Source: Rhododendron vialii (lineage: Eukaryota > Streptophyta > Magnoliopsida > Ericales > Ericaceae). Taken from it: a DNA stretch of 64,000 bases. Shown piece after piece: positions 1 through 13,400 of the stretch. The DNA lies in contig NC_080564.1 in NCBI RefSeq assembly GCF_030253575.1, positions 5,190,501 through 5,254,500 of the forward strand, given 5' to 3'. The notes beneath the pieces were generated by a model. It worked only from the letters and a program-made list of their open reading frames with translations. It did not search any database and was not told the origin of the DNA. Position 1 is the first letter of the stretch, and every line of letters starts with the position of its first letter. A program made the position numbers and the translations under genes.

Positions 1-1243
1 GGTTTCTGGTTGGGGCTCTATCTTGGACACTTGCAGAAGGTGAAGCTGACCCTCTACTCTATCTTGCTTATCCCTTACACCCTGCACACCTTCTTGTACC
101 TGCAGGTAGTGGCGGATCCAAGAATTCAGTATGGGAGCACTTGTTAATCATAGCCTTGAAAATGAATTTCCACCATCAGGCACAATGCCATTCAGAGTCC
201 ATGTTTCATAGGTCTTACAGATGGGTTCATGAAAAGTCCTAACACTAGAATTAGAAGCAAAAGCCCTACCATTCACAAGAAATTACAACCAGTAGATTCT
301 GAACAAAAATTGAGCAACCAAGAATCATGTAAGAACATAGAAAATTTATCATGTCCATCGAAAAAAACTATTATAAGACCCTTGAAACAAGCTTCCATGA
401 GGAAACTGAAAGGCTGAGAAAGAGTTGTACCATGGCCAGCAAGAGGAGAAAGGAGATTAAGGGGCTGCTACAGTTACTTTGGGCAGTATAAGAGTGGTTT
501 GTTTGATACTTGCAAAAGACAAAAGGGGCAGTAGTGCAGGTTTTAAGGGTGCTAGTGTAGGGTTAAAAATCCAGAACGATGACCCCCTGGTTGCACAGTA
601 GATTTGCCTGTCTACAGGACTTCACAACGGTTTAAGTGTAAAAGATGACCAGTGAACCAGTATAAAAAGTAGACCAATATGCACAACAACTTGGCTTTTC
701 CTACAAACCAAACATAAGGAATCAAAGAATCCCTATGGCTGAGATTGTCTGAATGTTAACACTAATATGCAATCTTGTCAACGGAAGGGCCCTTACTGAC
801 TTAACTTGATGTGAGAGACCACTAAAACCAAAGACGCACCCATCTCATCACCCCTCTCCTAGGGTAAGGTATTTCCAACTTGATAAACTTCACAATCCTA
901 GATGAATCTTACACCAAACCAATACCCCCTGGGATACTAGCCAGCTTAGCTGGTGAAGTATCATGGTCTAACACTACAGCCTGGGACCTAACGTGGTACA
1001 GACCATCCTTCACCAAAGGACCAGGATAAAAATATCCGGGGAGGTCAACTATCACAATTCACAGGGCAATCTCAACATCAAAAAGACAACATTAGAGGTT
1101 CCATATTTGCTGCATTTTAAGAAGACAATGTGGCAACCTTTTTTGGCAGGTAAGTTAAGAAATTGAACTTCAGTCTATTTATCCGGGAATGAGAGCAAAC
1201 CTGCGTGGCAACGTTTGGACTAGAATCATGCTGAAATGATTGT

Positions 1244-1278
<35 letters not shown>

Positions 1279-4200
1279 ATAATTTTCGATGATAGTGCTC
1301 TTGATTTTAACCACCCATACCAACAAATTTAAAAGAAGAGAAAACAATGTAAGCTTCCTTCAAAACAAGTACTTGAAAACTTTAGTGTGCATTATTCAAT
1401 TGATCACCATATGGACGGTTGCACAAGGTAGGGAAGACCATAACAAACAGAGGTTAGGGTAGCAAGGAAATAGATGGCTGTATATTTCTCCAGATGAAGT
1501 ATGGTCCAAAATCCAGATAGGATGAAAAGGAATGGATTTATGCATCCAGCGAACTTGGACTCAGGGGATTAGTAATCAGAGAAACTGAGAAACTCATCCG
1601 GTAAGATCATCATTCTAAACCTTTACAATAACAACTCTAGGCTATAGTGTAACCTACCGGAATAATGAACTTCTGGCCTATTTTATTACGTCATCTTTGT
1701 CATACTAATTCCAACATTTAGTATTTAAAAGGCTGCATCTCAGCAAGGAGAGGTGACTTGCTTTCACAGGCAGCTTGGTATTGCACCATTTGTCTCTCTT
1801 TGTTTCTATCTATCTAGTTACGAAAGGTGTTGGTTGACGCATACTGAATTAAAGTATATGGAGACCTAAAAGAGAGGAATATCATCACGATGGACGGCCA
1901 TAAATGATGTGATTGCAACGTTGATAAACTATGCTACTATTGCCATGCGTCATATCCAGTGTTCTAAATGGCGGCTGCCTAGGCACTTGGAGGTGCCCTA
2001 CCGCCACGCCAATAGCCCTTGGCATTTGATTTGGCGCCCAGGGAGGTTTGGCAATGTTTGGCGGCGGCCTTGGCGGGCCTTGGCGTCGGCGTCTTTGGAG
2101 GCCTAAAAAAAATATATATAAAAAAAAATAATACGAGGGAGGTGAGCGAAGCCTTGCTACTTATTGTCTCATTCAACTTATTTGCTGGTTGCTACTGCTT
2201 AATTTAATTTGGGTTTGTACTTTGAAGTTTGAATTTGCATTATGGATACATGGAATATAGTTTGATTGGATAATGGTTTGTTAAAAAAAAATAAAAAATA
2301 AAAAAATCCGCCGAATTGCTTGGCGCCGCCTAGGCGGCTTGGTGCTTGGAGGTGGGTCTCCGCCCGACTACCGCCAAGCGCCATTTAGAACATTGATCAT
2401 ATCAAGTTAAGAAGGATGGGACTGCCATCACATCCTGATTTTTCAAAAGCAGTGTGCATATCATTCAGCAAACGAAATTCGATAGCAACATTTTAGCGGA
2501 GTAACAGTAAACTGCAGCTGCAGTTAAATTAGATCCACTTCCTGCATCAGATTCCCCTAGAACTGAATCCAGCAGAAACTTTTACAAAACAGTTAGTGCA
2601 TTGTAGAGGAAAAAATACCTCTCGAAGAATATTTTCCAGCTGCCTCAGCTGACCATCAGTACTTCCATGATTGGTACCAGAAGATATCTTCAAATCATCC
2701 ATTGAATTCTCAAGGTGGCGAGTCCTGCTCTCCAGCTGAGATAAACGTGCACTAACACCTTCCAATGCATGCAGTATACTATCAGCATGTTTCTTCATGG
2801 TTCGATCAATCGCGGACACTATTTCTACATTATTAACATTACGATCCTTCTCTAAAATAACATTTGCAGGTTCAATGGAGTCGAGAGAACCATAATTCTG
2901 CATAGATCAAGAAGCACCACACACATACTAGTTACAGAATGAAAAGAAACATAGACAAAAGCAGACATCCGTAAACATAATTTGGTTGAACATTGGAGAG
3001 TACTGCCATAAGGAAAATTACATTTGGTTACCACAGTAACATCCCTAACGGCCTAACCAAAAGAAATTACATTCACCCCAAGACTCATGAGGTATAATAA
3101 CAACTCAATACAAATACGATAATCTCAAAACATAATAAGCTTGAAATTCTTGACAGATATCCTTTATCATGCTTATGCAAAAATGTAAATTTGGCAAAAA
3201 TGTGTTGCTAAACACTAGGGCATGTGAGGCCTTTAAGGCCCGCAATTGACCAAAAAGGCACTGGACCGAATCAATGCAAGTCAAAGGGAATGGGTCGCCT
3301 CATCAGAAGATGAACCTTCCTTTGCAGGTCACTACCTTTTCCTGGGCTAGATGAGATTTTGTTGCTGCTCCCAACCTTGGATCCTTCTATATCCTCCCAT
3401 TTCCAAACCCGTCCACTCCCGTTTCACACAATTAAGGTTAGAATGAGGGACCAAGGGAATGGGGATGAAATATTCTCTTAGGGTTTGGAAGGCTGGTATG
3501 GTATGGGTGTTGCTTTCACATGGACTAGTGGATTTTGGTACCCATGTGGATTTGCTTTCAGAAAATCTTAAAATTGATCAAGGCGGGACATATCAAAGAA
3601 ATATTTGCTTACAAGGACTAGTGGAAATTCCCCTCCTTCCATGTTCCGTCCTGGTCAGTTTTTGAGCTCTACAAATGGGAGAGGTTCTCTAAAACCAAAC
3701 TCACATGGATACCAAAAGGAAGTTTGCCCGAAACTAGTGAGGTAGTCTTGGAGAGCCTTGATACGCTCCTCCAGTCTCTCCACTTGAAGATGGGGTGAGG
3801 TTCAAGTGGGGTGAGGGCAAGAGTGGAGAAACTAGAGGAGCATATCAAAGCTCTCCAAGACTACCTCACTTCGAGTTTTCTTTAACAGATTAGTATTTCA
3901 GGAGCAAGCAATGCTACAACCACATCCATTTACACACCCAAATATGAGTTCTGTACTTGTGTGTGTGTAAATGGGAGTGGTTGTAGCACTTTTGTTCTCC
4001 AAAAATAGTAGAACCATACCCAATTACACATTCATTTACCCAATCACACTCACAAATGTGTGGGCCCTTCACACACTACAGTGTGTTCATCATATGTTTT
4101 TATCAACTACCTAACGAGTCGTTTGTTATTTCATTCACTTCCGTATAAATGTAAATAAATGAGGAGTATTTATCATTTAAATTTTCCTTGAGGGAGAAAA

Positions 4201-4408
4201 GTTGTCCAAAAATACTAGAACCACACCCAATAACACATTCATTTACCCACTCACACTCACAAATGTGTGGGCCTTTCACACACTACACACATTTAGTGTG
4301 TGCACCTCAACTAGTCCTGGGCACCAATTCCATCCTCGACTAGCGGGGCCCAATGAAAGCCGAGGAAAACCCTTGCCCAACAAAGTTCATACACATACAT
4401 ACATACAG

Positions 4409-4478
<70 letters not shown>

Positions 4479-4745
4479 TACTCTGCCAGCAATAGCAGTA
4501 CCACTGGTCTTGGAATCAGCTGAATTCCAAACCCTAGCCCCACTCGAATCAAGATTCGACTGCTGCTGCTGGGACGATATGATTGGTTGGCGGATTGGCT
4601 GAAAATCATAGCTGGGCACGATCTCTTCCTTGTTCCCGATGAGGTCTTCTTGAGGAGGGTTCATCAGATCGATGATATCGTTGTCGCTCCGCTGGGAATT
4701 TGTTAGATCCATGATCTGTTTGTCCATGAACTGCGACGTATTCAT
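1..4745 (-). CDS. DUF1421 (FLOE-family) protein, 5' part, gene continues past position 1
   Basis: Three coding exons read on the minus strand: 4482-4745, 2619-2897 and 1-99 (cut by the window edge). All junctions are phase 0 with GT donors and AG acceptors. The 214 visible residues start MNTSQFMDKQIMDL, followed by an Asp/Ser/Gln-rich stretch. A predicted coiled coil comes next (HALEGVSARLSQLESRTRHL), then VQEGVQGVRDKQDRVEGQLH at the window edge. This order matches the N-terminal half of plant DUF1421 proteins, a family that includes the Arabidopsis seed condensate protein FLOE1. The glutamine/proline-rich and C-terminal DUF1421 parts lie outside. The start is the first ATG of exon 1; a TATATAT at 4783-4789 is too close to be a convincing TATA box. 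Intron 1 (2898-4481) and intron 2 (100-2618) hold transposon relics. Family assignment is firm; function is inferred from family only. Confidence 0.88.
1244..1276. repeat. Homopolymer of 33 G
   Basis: An uninterrupted G run on the plus strand, inside intron 2 of the DUF1421 gene. It explains the polyproline reading frame seen on the other strand, which is not a gene. Length is likely unstable and hard to sequence. Confidence 0.97.
1957..2395. mobile_element. Non-autonomous hAT-type element (439 bp)
   Basis: Termini are inverted: the left end reads CAGTGTTCTAAATGGCGG and the right end, reverse-complemented, CAATGTTCTAAATGGCG. An 8-bp target duplication flanks it: GTCATATC (1949-1956) and ATCATATC (2396-2403), 7 of 8 identical. 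The interior is rich in GGCG/GCCTAGG motifs and has no transposase. It lies in intron 2 of the DUF1421 gene. Confidence 0.85.
3736..3870. repeat. Near-perfect hairpin, 49-bp arms
   Basis: Arms 3736-3784 and 3822-3870 are reverse complements with about four mismatches, all transition-type. Part of the 37-base loop also pairs (CACTTGAA with TTCAAGTG). It lies in intron 1 of the DUF1421 gene and could fold in the pre-mRNA. It may be a MITE remnant or a small-RNA precursor; no product is claimed. Confidence 0.85.
3913..3986. repeat. Short foldback repeat beside a duplicated block
   Basis: Inverted arms of about 25 bp (3913-3937 and 3962-3986; GCTACAACCAC against GTGGTTGTAGC ends). Just after it, a block at about 3997-4079 is repeated directly at about 4204-4285, both containing CACTCACAAATGTGTGGGCC. 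This looks like a foldback or MITE cluster in intron 1. Confidence 0.65.
4302..4370 (-). mobile_element. Fragment of an Au-type SINE
   Basis: The minus strand resembles the 3' part of other Au-like copies in this window (TGCACCTCRACTA on the plus strand, then a GGGCCCAAT-type segment). Only a fragment is seen and no target duplication was found. Confidence 0.45.
4411..4474. repeat. (AG)32 microsatellite at a splice donor
   Basis: Thirty-two AG units. On the DUF1421 gene strand this is a (CT)32 tract starting six bases after the GT of intron 1 (donor at 4481-4480). The serine/leucine repeat ORFs in this stretch are artefacts of it. Confidence 0.97.
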
Positions 4746-6044
4746 GGGGCTTCCAGTTCTGGATTGTCGTAGCCCTACGCAGATATATAGGAGTAGAATT
4801 CTAGAGAGAGGAGAGAGAGTATATTTGGGGATTTACTTCAATTCGTTCCTTGTAGGGGGTTTTGGTTTACATATGTGTTTACTTTACGAGAAGAACCGAT
4901 CCGAAAGAAAGACTTCTGGTTTCTTCTTCACGTCACGATTGTCACGGCGGATTAGCGTTTCAAAACGATGACGTGTTGGTGCACGATAGATGTTCCTTGG
5001 AGCGGGAGTGTTGTATATATCCTTTGGGCATATCCGGACCAGCAACACTATTCCGCCGTTCTGTTTCGTTGTTCCGCTCAATTTCACCGTTCATTTCAAC
5101 GATCAATGATTCGAATTTCAAAAAAATTATTTCACTGAGAGCGATGAGACAGAACGGTGGGGTAAACTTTTTATGTTTCCTGATTATGTCCGGCCTAGGC
5201 TGAAATGGCCCCATCCTTTCGAGTAATGTTACAGACACAATTTTAAAACATAACTCCGAACACAATCGTATCCAGAGTCGTTGGATGCGCATGGATCCAC
5301 GTACATCACCAAATGCAGTTATTTCCATAATTTTATTTTAAAATTATGTTCCTAGATTTTCTTTTATTGGATATACTAGGAGATTATGTTCCTAGACTTT
5401 CTGCACACTAATCCGGCTTGTGTTGGTATGAATTTTCACCTTTTTGAGTGAATGAGAAGCAATAGATATTCGCCCAGTTCCAGTTTTCACATTCCGGGAA
5501 TGTAATTTTTGCCCCCAAAAAACCTCGTACCTATAGTCTAATACGGGAGTTCGTGAGCAAATTATTTTTAAGATTCTGAATAATGAAATGTAGATTATGA
5601 ATTTTTGGATCACAATGAAAATTTATTAAAGTGTGTAGATGCAGAATAGAATCAAAAGATTTCATAAAAGGTTTTGCGAGTGAGATTATTATAACCAGGA
5701 TTCGAAAAACTCGCCCGGAGGTGATTTTCTGTTTCTACATTCTCCAGAATTGATTCATTTTGATAGATTCCATTTTATACTCCTAATAATCAACTCCCCC
5801 ATACTCAAAATTCCAAATGCAAAAATGTAAACCGACAACCAGGCTCTGTTGCAAATAATCTTATTAAGAAAATGACTTTTCAAATGTTCACTTATCTCAA
5901 TTCCATAACATTCTTGTCCTTGTTTTAATTTTAATAATTTCAATTCCGTTAAAATTCTTGTCCTTGTTTAATTTTTATATTCTTGTCCTTGTTTTTTTTT
6001 TTTTGACAAGTTGTCCTTGTTTAATATACTAGCAATACTCGTTG

Positions 6045-6110
6045 GCAGTCTGGCCTCATGATCACGTAGGAAGTCTCGAGTTCGAACTCAGGGGGCACCA
6101 TCCACATCCA
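6045..6110 (+). mobile_element. tRNA-related SINE head fragment
   Basis: A pol III-like A box (TGGCAGTCTGG) is followed about 35 bases later by a B-box-like GAGTTCGAACTC, then a short duplicated CACCATCCACATCCACAT motif. It is not a tRNA gene because no cloverleaf or acceptor stem is apparent. Confidence 0.4.
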
Positions 6111-6189
6111 CATCGACGAGGGCACCATCCACATCCACATAGACATCGACGACATGTCTAACTGTACAGTAATAATTTTCATTAAGCTA

Positions 6190-6432
6190 TTAGTCCCCGT
6201 TTCAAAACCATAAATAAGTACTTATTTTTTAAGAAAATAATTTCAAGCTCAAAAATAATATGTTTATACAAATAATTTTCTTATCAATATGAATCTTGTT
6301 TGATAGATTTCATCAAGATTTTTTATACGGTGCAAAAAAGTCAAAAAATTATTTTTCATTTACATTATTTTTGAATTTAAAAATATGAAATAAGTTGCTT
6401 ATTTTCAAAGAAGGTTTCTAGAATGGGTCCGA
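6190..6432. mobile_element. MITE, same family as 16223-16467
   Basis: It shares with the 16223 copy the left end TTAG..CCCCGTT, the core AATAAGTACTTATTTTTTAA, CAAGCTCAAAAAT and a GATAGAT..CGGTGCAAAAAA segment. Its right terminus is eroded. No coding capacity. Confidence 0.7.
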
Positions 6433-7417
6433 ACTCATTGACATTCTGCATTGAACAAGAAATAAAACAACAATAGTACTACTAAAAACTAGGTTAGCAT
6501 TCCAAACAGTGAGGAAATCAAGTAAACAAATGTTAAATTCCTGGAGCAATAGGTTGATTGATTTTCAAGTTCAACTAATTTTCAAGTTTGAGTCAGAAAT
6601 TTCTTTCAATCACAACGAAGCTTGTCGCATTTCTTCGTGCGTTCCTCGAGAGTTCTTTTTGCAAGTCTCGAGGAAACGATTTAGAAATAAGGCTGTTTTC
6701 GTAATGAAAACTAACATGTAATGGGTACTGTAAATATGCAAAACCCAAATCCAGCCACTACGAATAAACGAAATACAGAAAACACCAAGACTTGTGGCTG
6801 GCTGACGCCACAACAATCAATCAATTGGCAGATTACATACACATTAGCAAGGAAAAGGAGGAAATCCTTGTACCTTTTATACTTACATTTGAGAGAGAGG
6901 GAAATACAATAACTGGGTGTATAAGAGTAAAAACAAAAGAAAAGCTCAGCGATTATACATCATCACCCTCCTTATTGACCATACATACAAAAAATACGTC
7001 GTCGTTGATAATACTTTTACCCAAAAGAAATACATACAATGTTCTTGATACTTTTTGGGAAGAGTCAATGGGGCATAGTTCGAAGCTCAATATCAACCGG
7101 TGTTTTTTTTTATCCATAATATCAAACCGTGTTTGAACATACAAAATGTTCAAGTGACGCAAACTCTAAGTTTTGCAGAAGTCTCCTCTAGTTACATTCT
7201 GGTCTAGACAGAATGTATATCATCTATGGAAGACCCAGCATCTTTCAACATAGAGCAAGGAACAACAGCACGAGTATATACAGCTTACAGGGGTTTCAAT
7301 TTCTTCTCCCCTACCCTTTTTACAGCTCCCGTCCCTCTATTTTTGCATCACAAATTACACAATCTTTTCCGTGCTTGGTAACACTTATCCCGGTTATAGT
7401 TGATATTAATTTGATAT

Positions 7418-10400
7418 TTACTTGTCGCTTCTATGCGAAGCTCCCAACACAGACTGTAGACAGAACACATAAAATCAGCGAATCAGAAAATTGAGATTAA
7501 TTGTGGTGGAAAAAACAGAAATCTGCATAATGCAATTTAAGACTATCATCAAATAATTGCACAAGGTGCCATTTGCCTTCTAAACAAGAAAGTAAAAAAC
7601 TTACCATGTTAAGAAGCCGAAGAGCAGCTGGCCTAGTGAACTTCCTAGCAAAAAGGAAGCATGGAGAGGGTTTCCCCTTGCTAGTGCACCATTCTCTTCG
7701 GTATTCTGTCTCATAATAGATATTATCTATACCCTGCAAAGTCACCAAAACATGCGGATACATAAGCTTTCGAATCATTCGCGGTTGTCAACTTCAGCAA
7801 CTTATTTCTCAAGCCAGCGTTAACTAGAATGTAGGTTATGGATATTAAGCTATATTAACAAGTTTTCAATTTGCGACTTTGGTTAGAACAAGCGGTTAAG
7901 CAAAGAAACTAATGCATTCCCTCCCTTGGAAACCAAACTGCTCCAGTAGACCATAAATGTCTAGCGAATATCTTTATAGCCTCAATTGAACAAATAAGTT
8001 GGCTACAAAAACAACAAAATTTAGAACACCACGAATTGAAATTTGAAATTATAGACATCATATCTACCATAAAAGGAAACTTATCTTTAGCCTCTCTTCT
8101 TCTTTTTTTATAACTAAATCTCTAGTCTTCCAAAGACCTTAAAATTCACTAATGTTACGCAGGGAAGGATGAAAAAGCTCTTGTCAAAGATAACGGAGGT
8201 TTTTCATGAGTGATGAACATTCTGATCTCTAGTTTATTTGGGAGCGGTTTGAGAGCATCGGGGCTCCCTCGAGCGTGTCAAGAAGATGAAATCAATGAAC
8301 CTGAGATTAATCAGCTCATTGCAGGTTGAGGCGAGGTGTTTATGTAAATTTTAAGCTCGGTTCACATTTAATCATGAATCTTGAAGGGGACATATCACAT
8401 ATTTGTTTACCAGAAGAGGCCTCTTCAAATGTAGCATTTTGTATGGACTAAGAAATGATCTCCTCACAAGCTTGAGCTTTTTGCAAAACCACTCTATCAA
8501 AGCACAGATGTAGCCTCAAACACAAACATAAGAAACTGAAGAGCTGTGAAGGTATAGTTCCTCAAAAAGGTAACAGCTGAGGGAAGACAAACCTCCTTGC
8601 ACTAAATAATCAAAACCCCAAAAAAAAAAAAAAAAAAAAACAAGACAACACACCTTAATAGATTGGATCACTGTGGGAGTAGCATCTGCTAACTTATATG
8701 TCACGGGATGCCATCCCTGCCGTTTAGGGTCTTTGACGGATGAAAGATCCCATGATGTATGAGTCAGCGTCCTCCGTGTAATCTCGCCTTCAAGTCCTTC
8801 TCGCTGAAATTTAGAAGCAAAGATTAGAAAACAACATTGAAACTAAAGCTAATGATACATTCTACCCCAGCTAGCTGCCTGAAGACATATAACCTGTCAT
8901 GGTATAAAAAGTAACACATACCCCCCTGTGATGTGGACAAAACAGCAATTATGGGAAAACAGCAAAACTAATGGCAACTGTTAAAATGGAGCTTGAATAA
9001 ACAAATTTTCTCTACTCCTACCGGTCATGAAAGACCAAGATAAATTTCTCAGTTATAAACATATGTTACTTTCCAATTTGCAGTTTAGTAAAAGTGTAAA
9101 ACCAAAAGGGCTCTATGTACTTTCTGGTCAAACAACAGGAGCGTACTTTCCCCAAACTAGTGATATTTCTGAAATGTCTAGCTCCAGATACCCAGCACTG
9201 ACAATGAGCGAAAATGCCAAACCAAAAGATCTCGTGGCGGTTAGCTTCTTTACATCTCAAGATCTTTCTATTCTACACAGACCCTAAACATTTCTTTCAG
9301 ACAACTTCGCTCTGAAATTTGCTCTGATATATATCAATTGGCAGGTACATGAGTTAAACATAAACAAATGAAGTCAATCAACATCAGGGATTGGCCAGGG
9401 TAGGGCCAAAGACTCGAATTAAAAGCAATGGTAATTTGGTTCAACAGCATGACTACTTCCCTCCCTGAAGCACAACCTAAGTCTCCTGTAACACCCATAC
9501 TAAGGCAATCCCACATTGGTGGGAAATGCGTAGGCTAAGTTATATACAAAGAAAAATTTTCACAGGTTAAGTTATCAAGTAACTACTAAAGCATTTGGGC
9601 AATGTTGGTAGGCCATTTTCACAGGTTACTAGGCCTGCAAAGGGTGGGTCTTTACACATTATATCAAAGCACAACCTTGGCCTATGTGGTAGGGTCCACC
9701 TCTAGATTATGTACCCATACGAGTCACCTCTGGAACTCATAAGGAGCAAACTGTTGCGCCCAACAATGTATTTATCAAGCTACCAAAACACCATCCCTCA
9801 AGTGCAATCTCATCTTGCACGTGGAGGTTTGAAACCGTGGTAGGGTCCGCCGAGCTATGATACCATGTTAAGTTACCAATTGTTCCAAAAGCTTAAACTA
9901 TAAGGAAATGGGCCAACTATGCTTATCAAGCTATTCATCACCAAGAAGTTACTGAGCCAGTGATTTATATGGAATGTTACGTTCCCCTTTTTGAAACATC
10001 ACCTTTTTCAAACCCCAAAACTGATGATATAATATCCTAATTGTCTGTCTATAAAAAGGATTAAAACTCAGATAAACTACTAAGTACCGAAAGTAATTGC
10101 GTAGAAACACCCAAAATACAGGTCATAGAATGAGTCATCTGGCAATTTCATGTCACAATTTGGGCCAAACTAGTATTAAATTATATAGACTAAGAAACAA
10201 CTTAGCAGCTCGCACAAAACTTAGTTTTACACAGGTTTGGAGAAAATTGTGTCCAACTATCAAAGAAAGTTTGTGATGTGAAAGATAGTCCTAGAGGAAA
10301 AAACATCTTTCAACAGTATGATTTTCTTGTCCTAAGTCCAATTTACCACAAACTATATTGATTTTGCTGTTTTGGGAAACACAAGCAATTCATTTATTTT

Positions 10401-13400
10401 CCCCCTAAAATAGGGGTCAGCAGAGTTGAAAGAAAGATCAACTTACCGCCAGTAATGTCTGAACGTAGTGTTCATCTGGTATACAATTATGCTCCTTCGA
10501 TACATCAGCAGGCTGCACATAGCCCAAACCTTTGAGAATTGAGAATCAAAACTCCATCTATCAAACCATGCCCAAGTATAATTGCAGTTTAGTCTAGATA
10601 TGTTGGCTATCACTTCAAGACCATACTATAATAAACCAATCACCACAAAAACGCAGAGCCAAGATGCCTTTACATGTTTAAACCTTTCATTGCACATATA
10701 CTTGTAAATGGAATGTACCTTGGTGTATCATATTGTAATCAAATCGTAGCTATTTATAGCAAAGATTAGGCATAATCATATCATACTATTTAGGGCATAG
10801 ATTAGGCTTGATTAGCCTTACCATTTGTGTATCATTTTTAGGGTTATATATACCCAGCCTTGTAATCTTCTAACGATCAATAATACATACCAGTTTCTCC
10901 TCTCTCTGTGTCTCTCACGTATGTCTGTTATCATGGTATCAATAACAATCAATAATAAATAGCTACGATTTGATTACAATATGATACACCAAGATACATT
11001 CCATTTACAATACTCCACTGTGGTTTCAGTTTTGAAGGCGTCATACTGCCAATATATGTCACTAGACACTAGGAAAATGGAAAAGGAAAACAGGAAACAA
11101 ACCATGGGATGCTGTCGCCAAAACTCAGGTAGCGGCCTCCTCTGTATAATCATTAAAAATAGGTCAGCAAGCTAAGCAGCAAAAAATAAGTCCTCAACAA
11201 ACAAACAATTTCTATAACTCTGTTATGACATGAAGTTATTCTTATTCATCCTAGACTATAAAGAAGTAGGATCAGACAGCAATAGATGGATCAGGACCCA
11301 GAGATTTAGGAAACTAACATACTGCAACTGAGCATACTTGTTCCTACGAGAATAGTAAGGATGTTGATATCAAGTTTCAAACTGAATCTTCAATCACTGT
11401 GTAGTAGGTTGAGAAGTAAGAACGTCCTTCCAGGTGGGTGGGATGGAGTCCTAAGGAAAATATGGTTCTGATGCTGATATATTCAATTAAACAAAAGTTT
11501 CTACTTCCAGAATCAGTATAGAATGCATGCACAGTGCAACAAGAGAACTATAATTTTGAAGTGATAAAACCCTTCTACGACGTTGATTGCATTCAACTTG
11601 CCTTGCAATGCCATTGAAACATAGGATATACTGTGTCATCTTTCATTGTAATCTCTGCATGTTTTCTTGTGAGAACAACCCACTGCAAGAAGATGAATAG
11701 ACCGCTAGAATTTGTTAAACATTGAACTATAGATAACATTTCTTGGTTTTCTATTGGCCTACAAGAAGTAGCAAAACCAAAATTTAACTCTTACCTGGGA
11801 TCCTTTCCTCCAGTTATGAAGAGGAATCACAGGATGCATTTTTGGATTGTAGCGGCCCTCTTTTGTGTCAGAAAAACTGCTCCAACATCAAAATTAGAGA
11901 GAAAGGATAAAAACTTTGGACTCAAAGTCTTGCACTTTCAAACTCAAAAGAGCTATAATACCGATCTTTATCTAGCATGAAAACACTGAGTGCTTATTGT
12001 ATCAGCAATGGGGAGATCAAGAAATGCAGTACTGACCTGTCCACAAAACTAGTTGGTGCAGACATAATATAGTCATATGTGTAGCTGAAGTTGTACAACG
12101 GTATGCAGCTGAAACAAGTTTAAGTAGCCAAAATAAGACTAGATAAAAAGAGCACCAAAAGAATAACTTCTACCAGACAATATAGTGAGGCACAACAAAT
12201 ACTTGATACCACTTTACTACACATACAATAAAAGTATAAAACATTTCTATTTGACTTTGTCTTCTTTCTTTAATTTTTTCCCCCTGTGGCTTCATCTTTA
12301 TGCACAATGAAAGTATGTTTAGAACATTTGTAGAGAACAATATATCATAATTCCCAACAGCTTTAAGGAGATTAAAGCGCACCTGTCTGAAAGAAAAAGA
12401 AATCGAACATTAAAAGGATCCGCAAATGCGTGCTTCAGTAAAATACGCTCTGCCCTAATCATGCTCGCCTCTCCCCAATCTACCTGGAAAGAAAAACACT
12501 CAGTAACTATAGGTATGCCTCTGTAATAGAAGGGAAGCAACATTTCTTAAATTATTTTCTAAGAACACTTGATAGTTGAGGGCTGAGACAATATTTGACT
12601 GCCTATACAACTGAACGATCAAGGTCGTCTTCCTTCACATTACAGCCTTTCGGCTTCCAACAGTAGATGGATTTTTTTCCGATGTTAACTATTTGAAAGC
12701 ATCCACGTGAATATATCTAATATCTTGAAACTGCAGGAGCTTTACATTCTTCTCTTAAGGAGACCTCAAACGTGAAGAAGATAACTGTCAACTCTCCACT
12801 CCAATAATAGATGTCCAGTACACAAACCTGTATGCTGTCATTAACTTGACGATTTAGGAAATAAGTTGATCTTGTTGTTGCCCTGTTGAAGAGGAACCCA
12901 GGCCTAGAGTGAACGAAGATTGAAAATTTGTTCTCTTTATCTCCCTACAAACCCGCAAAAAGTGCTTGTTAAACAAAAATAAATAGGTAACACTCGTGAA
13001 CCATAAGAATTACCATACCTTGCCCCCATGATATGGAAAATGGAAAACATTTCACTTGCATATACAATGTGAATGAACGAAGACACATACTGAAAAAAAA
13101 AATGATTTTGATTGCCATACTATGTATATATATAGGACAACATCAATCACCATCCTTCCCATTCTCTGCAACAAAAATGACTAATCTGCCCATCTACTTA
13201 ACAGCAGCTCACACAAGGCACTGAAGGCAGTCATGATGTGAAGCACTTTTTGTGCCAGTGTAATAGGAGTCTACAATTTAACAAACAAAAAGCAATTCTA
13301 GATCTGCTGAACATAGCGAAGATTAAATTCAGCATGTAGCTAGTTTATATCATTACAACATCTCAATAACGAGACCCCACCAGATAACCGTATTCCACTA

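Larger units (their letters stand above)
4746..7417. other. Intergenic region between DUF1421 start and GT14 3' end
   Basis: No convincing gene. It holds the presumed promoter of the DUF1421 gene at its left end, a tRNA-like SINE fragment (6045-6110), a MITE (6190-6432) and the presumed 3' UTR of the GT14 gene at its right end. Short ORFs here lack recognisable protein features. Confidence 0.7.

Noticed and set aside
1117..1347. Polyproline ORF
   Set aside because: Created by the 33-base G run inside an intron.
4311..4745. Single 144-codon ORF through the start of the DUF1421 gene
   Set aside because: Only the first 88 codons are exon; the Ser-Leu repeat is read from the (CT) microsatellite in the intron.
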